Of a stretch of DNA of 64,000 nucleotides, positions 59,254 through 64,000 are shown piece after piece; position 1 is the first letter of the stretch; each line of letters starts with the position of its first letter. The notes under the pieces were generated by a model. The model ran no database searches and had not been told where the DNA came from. It saw only the letters and a list, made by a program, of their open reading frames with translations. The position numbers and the translations under genes were made by a program. This DNA is from Kwoniella bestiolae CBS 10118 (taxonomy: Eukaryota > Basidiomycota > Tremellomycetes > Tremellales > Cryptococcaceae): assembly GCF_000512585.2 (NCBI RefSeq), contig NC_089246.1, positions 1,116,001 to 1,180,000 on the forward strand. Reading direction: 5' to 3'.

Positions 59254-59692
59254 GCTTGATGAGATGTGAGCTGCTTTGAAATGGTCTCCGTATGAGATGT
59301 GAGGTGAGAGGTTGGACTCGTGGGATGGGAAGAGCAAAAACAACAAAAAGCTTTTGGTATGCCAAGAATATATCAAGTTATCTGTTCGGTGACGTTGATC
59401 GCGCATGTGGGCACAGCCTTACGTTATCCGTTAACACCTGAGGCTGAGTGGCAAATTCAGTCATAACTTACATGTAGAGGCATGCCATGGCCAGTATTTC
59501 GCAACCGTATTTCGAAGCACACGAGGCCATGTAGCTTTCAGAAGATATGTATCTGCTATATATATGCTCATAGCTGTCTGTACGCAGAATGCCTGCCACC
59601 AATATAGTCAAGTTTAAGACAACAAACTTATCCTACATGGTATCTACGATAGTCTCTTTACAACTCGATGGACATGATTCCCCTGTCTAGTC
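59254..59692. other. HUA1 promoter and 3' end of the next gene
   Basis: About 440 bp between the HUA1 start (minus) and the stop of the next minus-strand gene. It holds the HUA1 promoter. ATATATATG at 59557-59566 is an AT-rich element, too far for the usual TATA distance. No other gene is seen. Confidence 0.4.
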
Positions 59693-60732
59693 TCAAGAGG
59701 CTTTGGGATACATGACTCGCTTAAGTCTCAACAGATCTACATAAACTGGCTCCCAGCTCAACCCATCATTGAAACATAACCCTTCTTCTATGACTGACCA
59801 GGCATCTACGCCTATCATCTGGCTGATCCACAAGACGATTTCCCCCAGAGATGACCATTGACATAGGATGCTACGCCCCACACGGTGAATCATCAAGAGG
59901 GGTACATCATAAGCGTAACAACACATTAGGGAGGTCATACCAAACATATTGAAAAAGTAAGACCAGAAGACCAAGTAGAGCGTAATCATGTATGGTTCTG
60001 GGAAATTGATAGGGAATCTGATGAGGGACTCGAGAAATTGTGATAAGGCCACGAGGAGGAAATGGGCACCGAACGGCAAGATGATACTAGAGCTTTGAAG
60101 GACGAGCCTGGGGTCGGTCACATGTCTCAGGTCCGCTCGATGATTGCACGTGTGTAACGGTATAGCTTTGATCATCTTCGAGATCATGCACAAGGCTTAC
60201 CTCGATATAGATAGTTTACCTCTCCAGAGGCAGTACAGTTGGACGGCACAGAACATCATGTTGCAAGTACCCACTGCAAAATCAGCAGATCATCAGCTTG
60301 TAACGTGTGGACATGCCAAAGGGGAGAACCGAAGGAACTCACTAATCAATAGAATAATGCCAAACCCAAGATTGACCAAAAATTTAGACAGTCGAAAGAG
60401 AAGAGAAACTCTGATTATTGGTATAGGATCTTTCTCAAAAGGTAAAGGCATATGATAGACCTGAGAATTGGGGACGATCAGGTGAATCCGAACAGGTTCG
60501 AAATCAGGTCCATTCTCCTCAATCTTGATCTTCCGTTTCCACTTTTTCCGCTTGACCTTTTTCCTAGGTTGGTTCTTCCTTCTCTCCGCTCTCTAGTGGT
60601 GACAGTCTTAGCATCCGGGATGATGTGAGGGAGGGGGAGACTGTGACGCACTTTCAAAAGCTTGCCTAGAGCCCTTTTGTCCTCCAGGTACGATCTTTGA
60701 AGACTCGCATGGTTATCCCCTCGTCGTGGCAT
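59693..60732 (-). CDS. Putative multi-pass membrane protein, unknown family
   Basis: Four or five exons join into one continuous frame of about 290 aa. Exon 1 (MPRRGDNHASLQRSYLEDKR) runs into a strongly basic segment (NQPRKKVKRKKWKRKIKIEE), a cytosolic-looking VRIHLIVPNSQVYHMPLPFE, then hydrophobic helices: LVNLGFGIILLIS, CNMMFCAVQLYCLW, SSSIILPFGAHFLLVALSQF and YMITLYLVFWSYFFNMFGMTS. The last 85 residues continue as MIHRVGRSILCQW and end LKRVMYPKAS. I recognise no family. A wax-synthase/MBOAT-like reading was considered because of the helix layout, but its motifs are absent. Frame continuity across three GT-AG introns is the main support. It is the first of four minus-strand membrane protein genes at the right edge. 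Confidence 0.6.
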
Positions 60733-61168
60733 TGGAACTGTACGGCCTTCCCAGCGTGTAAAGAATGGCAGCAGTCGACTGAATGATGCAGAATGTCAGT
60801 ATAGTCTTGCAAACGATCTTTGATTTATTTCCTTGGCAGAAGTTGAAACCCGACACTAAATGGCGACATAAGCTGTTTCTCTTCGGACCTTTTTGATAAA
60901 GGGATGACGAAATTACGCAGCACGTCGTGCATACTTCGTTTAGACACTTGCAACCTAGATCACTAATCAAGAAACAGGCGCTGCTATAGCTATTTCAAAG
61001 ACTTGGAGCTTTTGGCAGGTTACCAACTCACTATTTCTCTGCAAGATCGCATTGCGATCTGTCCGCAGATGTGCAGAATGTAATTCACAGAATTGACGCT
61101 CTTTTACATGGTTCTCAAAGACGAGCGCCCCATAGATACAATGATACAAATTTGATGCAAACAGCTAT
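60733..61168. other. Spacer between right-end membrane protein genes
   Basis: A 436 bp interval. Minus-strand frames here (around 60713-60970 and 60967-61149) are short, cysteine-rich and do not join to the flanking genes. Probably a promoter and a 3' UTR. Confidence 0.35.
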
Positions 61169-61838
61169 TTATTGTGATCCCTTTGATGCAGCCACGGCCT
61201 TGTTGAGATCCTCCAAAGTGGCTGAGGAAAGTACGCAAGCGCTTTGCTCAAGCGGCTGGCTGTACGTGGTCCAGAAAAGAAGAGCGGCGCTGAGGGCGAG
61301 GACGATGCACAGGAAAGCTCTGATTCCCGGCTCGTCACTTTTCCAACCTTTGTCTCGATAGTAGGGACAGATAGGTGCGTGAGCGGACGGTTCCGGCTGA
61401 TGGAACACGAGTAATGCCACGGATAAGATAGCCAGGACGATCCAGAAGCCGACAAAGAAGTGTCGACTAAGTTACGAGATGTGTCCTCTGTTCAGCTTAA
61501 CAGTACAATCGAACATCTTGGAGAGCAAGCGCACTCACGCTTCTGAATCTTCCACAGACCTCATGCAGAGATTGATAAAGTCGAGTACAATCAACGAGCC
61601 AGCTAAATACACGGTCACATCCGTAAGTTGTTGAGCTTGAGTGACCGGGTGGCTCAGGATCAACCTCAGGATTACGCAGTGACTTACCGGAGCAGCAGTA
61701 TAACGCGGGTGCCGCTGTTTCATCGACTGCAGGGGGAGGCACGTAGTCGCCGCATATACACGAAGGGGTGTAGACGCTTTGTCGTCCAGAGGTGCTGGTT
61801 TGGGATTGGTGGGTAGAGGACATCTCGTCTTTGACCAT
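61169..61838 (-). CDS. Small membrane protein, unknown family (right-end cluster)
   Basis: Three exons give about 165 aa. The N-terminus is polar and Ser/Thr/Gln-rich with two Cys pairs (SCICGDY, ALYCCSAGS). Membrane segments are AGSLIVLDFINLC, HFFVGFWIVLAILSVALLVF and GIRAFLCIVLALSAALLFW. Between the last two is a short Pro/Cys/charged loop (HAPICPYYRDKGWKSDEPG). The C-terminus is a short amphipathic helix (SSATLEDLNKAVAASKGSQ). Intron 1 donor is GTAAGT and intron 2 donor GTGAGT; both acceptors keep the frame. I do not recognise the family. The start could also be the in-frame ATG at 61823. Its size and layout resemble the neighbouring gene at 62319-63058. Confidence 0.55.
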
Positions 61839-62318
61839 GTCAATGATATGTTTGAGTGATGAGATGAAGTAACAAGATGAAAGTAAATCATTCGAGAAAT
61901 ATGTAACATTTATATGGGGGAGCAAGTCAGGCTGCGGAAGTGGTTGAACCAAACAGGAAGGTTGGTCGTGTCATCATAGATGATAAGAGTACTTGACGTC
62001 GTATGGCACGTCGTCAGACGGTATCGGCAGGTGCGAGTCGCACTCCATACCGCCAAAGAGACGATTGACGTAGCATCAGAGCTGTTGCCAAAATAAGACT
62101 GTGGTAGCCAGCCATATATAGTTGTTTGAGAAATGCAATTGTCGCTGAGCGGACACCAGCCAGTAGGTAGCGCACTTTGGGGGCGCTCATCTTCTCAAAG
62201 TAGATGACAGACGATTGAGGCTGTTTCAAACGGAGAATCCAAAATTATATATTATATGACACACAGGATATATATTCAACCTTCGTATGTATGTTTAACA
62301 AGCCTATGATACTGCACT
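61839..62318. other. Spacer with a possible 58-codon ORF
   Basis: A 480 bp interval between two membrane protein genes. A minus-strand ATG at 62190 opens a 58-codon frame to 62014 (MSAPKVRYLLAGVRSATIAF at the start) with an amphipathic, basic character. This could be a small mitochondrial or membrane peptide, or chance. Nothing else stands out. Confidence 0.3.
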
Positions 62319-63058
62319 TTAAACTACCCCTTGCTGGAGGATCGTCTTCAGACCAGCTTTGACGACTTCGTCCCAATCTAGCTCACTGACCACCTTGTTC
62401 ATCCTCGATTCGATATTCCCAGCTAGCAGGAGACTGAGCTCTTTGTTTCCGCCTGTAGGAGCTTCAGGCGCAATCAGGAAAGCTCGGTAGTAAAATACCC
62501 AGATGAATGTCAAGGATGTGGCGAGGAGACCGATGTTCTGTAACGTCGAAAGAGAGCATCAACCCAGGTCTATATGTTGATCCGATAACATGCGCAGGAT
62601 GGGGCATGATGGGAGGAGGTGGGTGTAGGCTCCTCTAACAGGTGCACTCCGAGTACGAAGGAGAAACAGAGGATATCAACCACAATAAGGATGTTACGAC
62701 TGCCGTACCCTCGATTAGCCCATCCGTAGTTCCATGGGAAGGTGCATATCAGGTTTGATATGATACCCACAAGGTCACATAGTCCCAAAAGTAGAAGATG
62801 AGAGCATTTAGCAAGAGGAGGGGAGTGAACAAGGCAGCTTTTGACACAGGTTCAAATGATAAGTCATGCGCAGATCTATCTTCTAGAAGGTGAGGGAATA
62901 CCGCACTTACTGAAGGCAAGCAACATCCCAGAATCGTCATCGCTGCTTGAAGACGTGTCGGATCGTTTGGAGCCTTCGCCGCACGAGCAAGCTATCTGAG
63001 AGACACTTTCTTTGGGTTTACTATCGTTGTTGGTAGATGGCATGGCGTTCTGGGTCAT
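62319..63058 (-). CDS. Small membrane protein, unknown family (right-end cluster)
   Basis: Four exons read as one frame of about 180 aa. The N-terminus is polar (MTQNAMPSTNNDSKPKES, then SQIACSCGEGSKR and a Ser/Asp run). Helices are MLLAFTALFTPLLLLNALIF, ILIVVDILCFSFVLGVHLL and NIGLLATSLTFIWVFYYRAF. The C-terminal 45 residues are cytosolic-looking and end in an amphipathic helix with a Asp-Trp pair (SRMNKVVSELDWDEVVKAGL). The intron between helix 1 and 2 (GTATCA...TCGAG) and the one before NIGLL (donor GTTATC) have weaker donors, so these borders are less sure. No family recognised; it resembles the 61169-61838 gene in size and layout and shares a C-terminal pattern with the partial gene at the edge. 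Confidence 0.55.
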
Positions 63059-63724
63059 CGACGTTATGTTATGCAAATCAATAAAATGGAAGTTTTCAAT
63101 GAAGGATGAATCGCGAGGCTCACGAACAGAGAATCGTCGCTAGAGGAACTGGTATATCATCATCAGGCTAATTTATGAATCGCATACGCTCTGTAACTTG
63201 TAGCATTTGCGACGAGTCAAGTGATGCACACTCCCGTGACGTATCAAAATCTTGATTTGGATTTGTACAAAAACCTTCGACCACGCACTCTGGTCCTCAA
63301 CAGATTGAAACTCGAATTCGATGGTGATGATAATGCGACGTCGAAAGGAATGTATTTGGTTTTAATGTCTACGTATGGATCATGAGCGGATCTTGACTTA
63401 CCACCCCGATGTGGATGTTTTTCAGCTGTAGACGGCGAGGTTGGGAGGGACAGCAAAGAACCACGGCAATCAGTAACGTACAGACGGGCGAGCTTATGGT
63501 AAGTGAAATATTTCGATCCTGCTCTTGCGTTTTCCGGTGCTGTTTTGCCCCTGCCCCCATAGGAGAGGCTCTGGCACCGGCTCCCTGATAGAAGTGATGG
63601 GTCGACTGCAGCGTCTTACAAGATTACGTGTCATCCTGCATGATTCATTATACAGTCCCTACACCTCTCTCAGTGACGTCTCGCTGTCCGCTGTCATTTT
63701 TCTAGCTGACAAACTGATCTCGAA
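63059..63724. other. Spacer with short uncertain ORFs
   Basis: A 666 bp interval. Two overlapping minus-strand frames (63244-63456 and 63369-63560) contain a GTAAGT...CGTAG intron-like segment of 33 nt, too short for this genome's norm. I could not assemble a convincing gene. Confidence 0.3.
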
Positions 63725-64000
63725 TCACAAATGCATGACGATCTTCTTCCCACCTTGACTTCCAATTTGCACGTCCATCTCCCCCGCCGCGCCACCTACG
63801 CATCTGTTCCAATCCACCACTTTCAACAGTGCCCTCATAACCTCCGACATCGCCTTCGGGCTGAGAGAAACTTCGATTCCCTCGATCGAAATATCTGCTT
63901 TGGCCTCCTGATGAACACAGCTCCCCTATTGACCGATAGCCAAAACTTGTACCCAGAGGAAACACACCCCGAGAAGGACGAGGCAAATCGCCAAGATCTG
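63725..64000 (-). CDS. Partial membrane protein, C-terminal end only
   Basis: The gene enters from the right edge. Exon to 63953 encodes a membrane helix (ILAICLVLLGVCFLW), then a 45 nt GT-AG intron (63952-63908), then exon 63907-63725 with 60 residues: EAKADISIEGIEVSLSPKAM, VMRALLKVVDWNRCVGGAAG and a short QIGSQGGKKIVMHL ending at a TGA. The unspliced reading of this stretch gives a Gly/Arg-rich frame that looks like a shadow. The helix plus C-terminal helix with an Asp-Trp pair recalls the 62319-63058 protein. The N-terminus and family are unknown. Confidence 0.5.

Noticed and set aside
63244..63560. Possible small two-exon gene
   Set aside because: The candidate intron is only 33 nt, the best junctions break the frame, and no domain is visible.
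1..64000. Transposons, CRISPR, rRNA, bacterial-style operons
   Set aside because: No transposase or reverse transcriptase motifs, long direct repeats, spaced repeat arrays or rRNA sequence were seen; gene structure is eukaryotic throughout.

Overview
The window is nuclear DNA from a basidiomycete yeast, most likely Tremellales (Cryptococcus/Kwoniella type). The evidence is very compact gene spacing, nearly every gene split by 40-70 nt introns with GTRNGT donors and CTGAC/CTAAC branch sites close to the acceptor, and the gene content (phosphoketolase, division I chitin synthase, MHYT membrane protein, fungal HUA1). I see no bacterial features, rRNA, confident tRNA, CRISPR array or recognisable transposon.

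Layout: 0-6.2 kb holds the 3' part of PAF1 (+), NBP35 (-) and a phosphoketolase (-). 6.7-12.4 kb holds the prenyltransferase alpha subunit RAM2 (+), a NADAR-domain protein (+), an M20 amidohydrolase (-) and a FIST-domain protein with a basic N-terminus (-). 12.4-14.1 kb is a long spacer with one orphan ORF. 14.1-26.7 kb holds VPS10 (+), phosphopantothenate-cysteine ligase (-), a ZIP9/ATX2-type transporter (+) and a chitin synthase (-). 27.57-27.75 kb is a U2 snRNA gene, the strongest non-coding feature. 28.6-35.8 kb holds an unrecognised serine/proline-rich coiled-coil protein (+), an RNF126-like RING ligase (-) and an FAD monooxygenase (+). 35.8-38.3 kb is a 2.5 kb spacer ending in a pyrimidine-rich leader. 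38.3-41.4 kb is a 7-TM MHYT-domain protein (+). 41.9-59.3 kb holds listerin LTN1 (+), HAP3/NF-YB (-), a UBE2J/UBC6-type E2 (+), an epsin (-), eIF3a (+) and HUA1 (-). From 59.6 kb to the right edge there are four small putative membrane-protein genes, all on the minus strand and with no recognised family.

Genes mostly alternate strand, in convergent pairs 34-325 bp apart and divergent pairs sharing promoters of about 0.4-1.8 kb. Most known genes are housekeeping: transcription elongation, splicing, Fe-S assembly, CoA synthesis, translation initiation, ribosome quality control, vacuolar sorting and endocytosis. Several products belong to ubiquitin pathways (RING E3, LTN1, UBE2J-like E2, UIM-bearing epsin, PPxY-bearing HUA1). 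The least explained items are the MHYT receptor-like protein, the right-end small membrane proteins, the structured 36.2-36.4 kb region and a base change in the core of U2.

Exon borders were read by eye. Where I list exons the summed length is a multiple of three; for long multi-intron genes only the outer borders are given.
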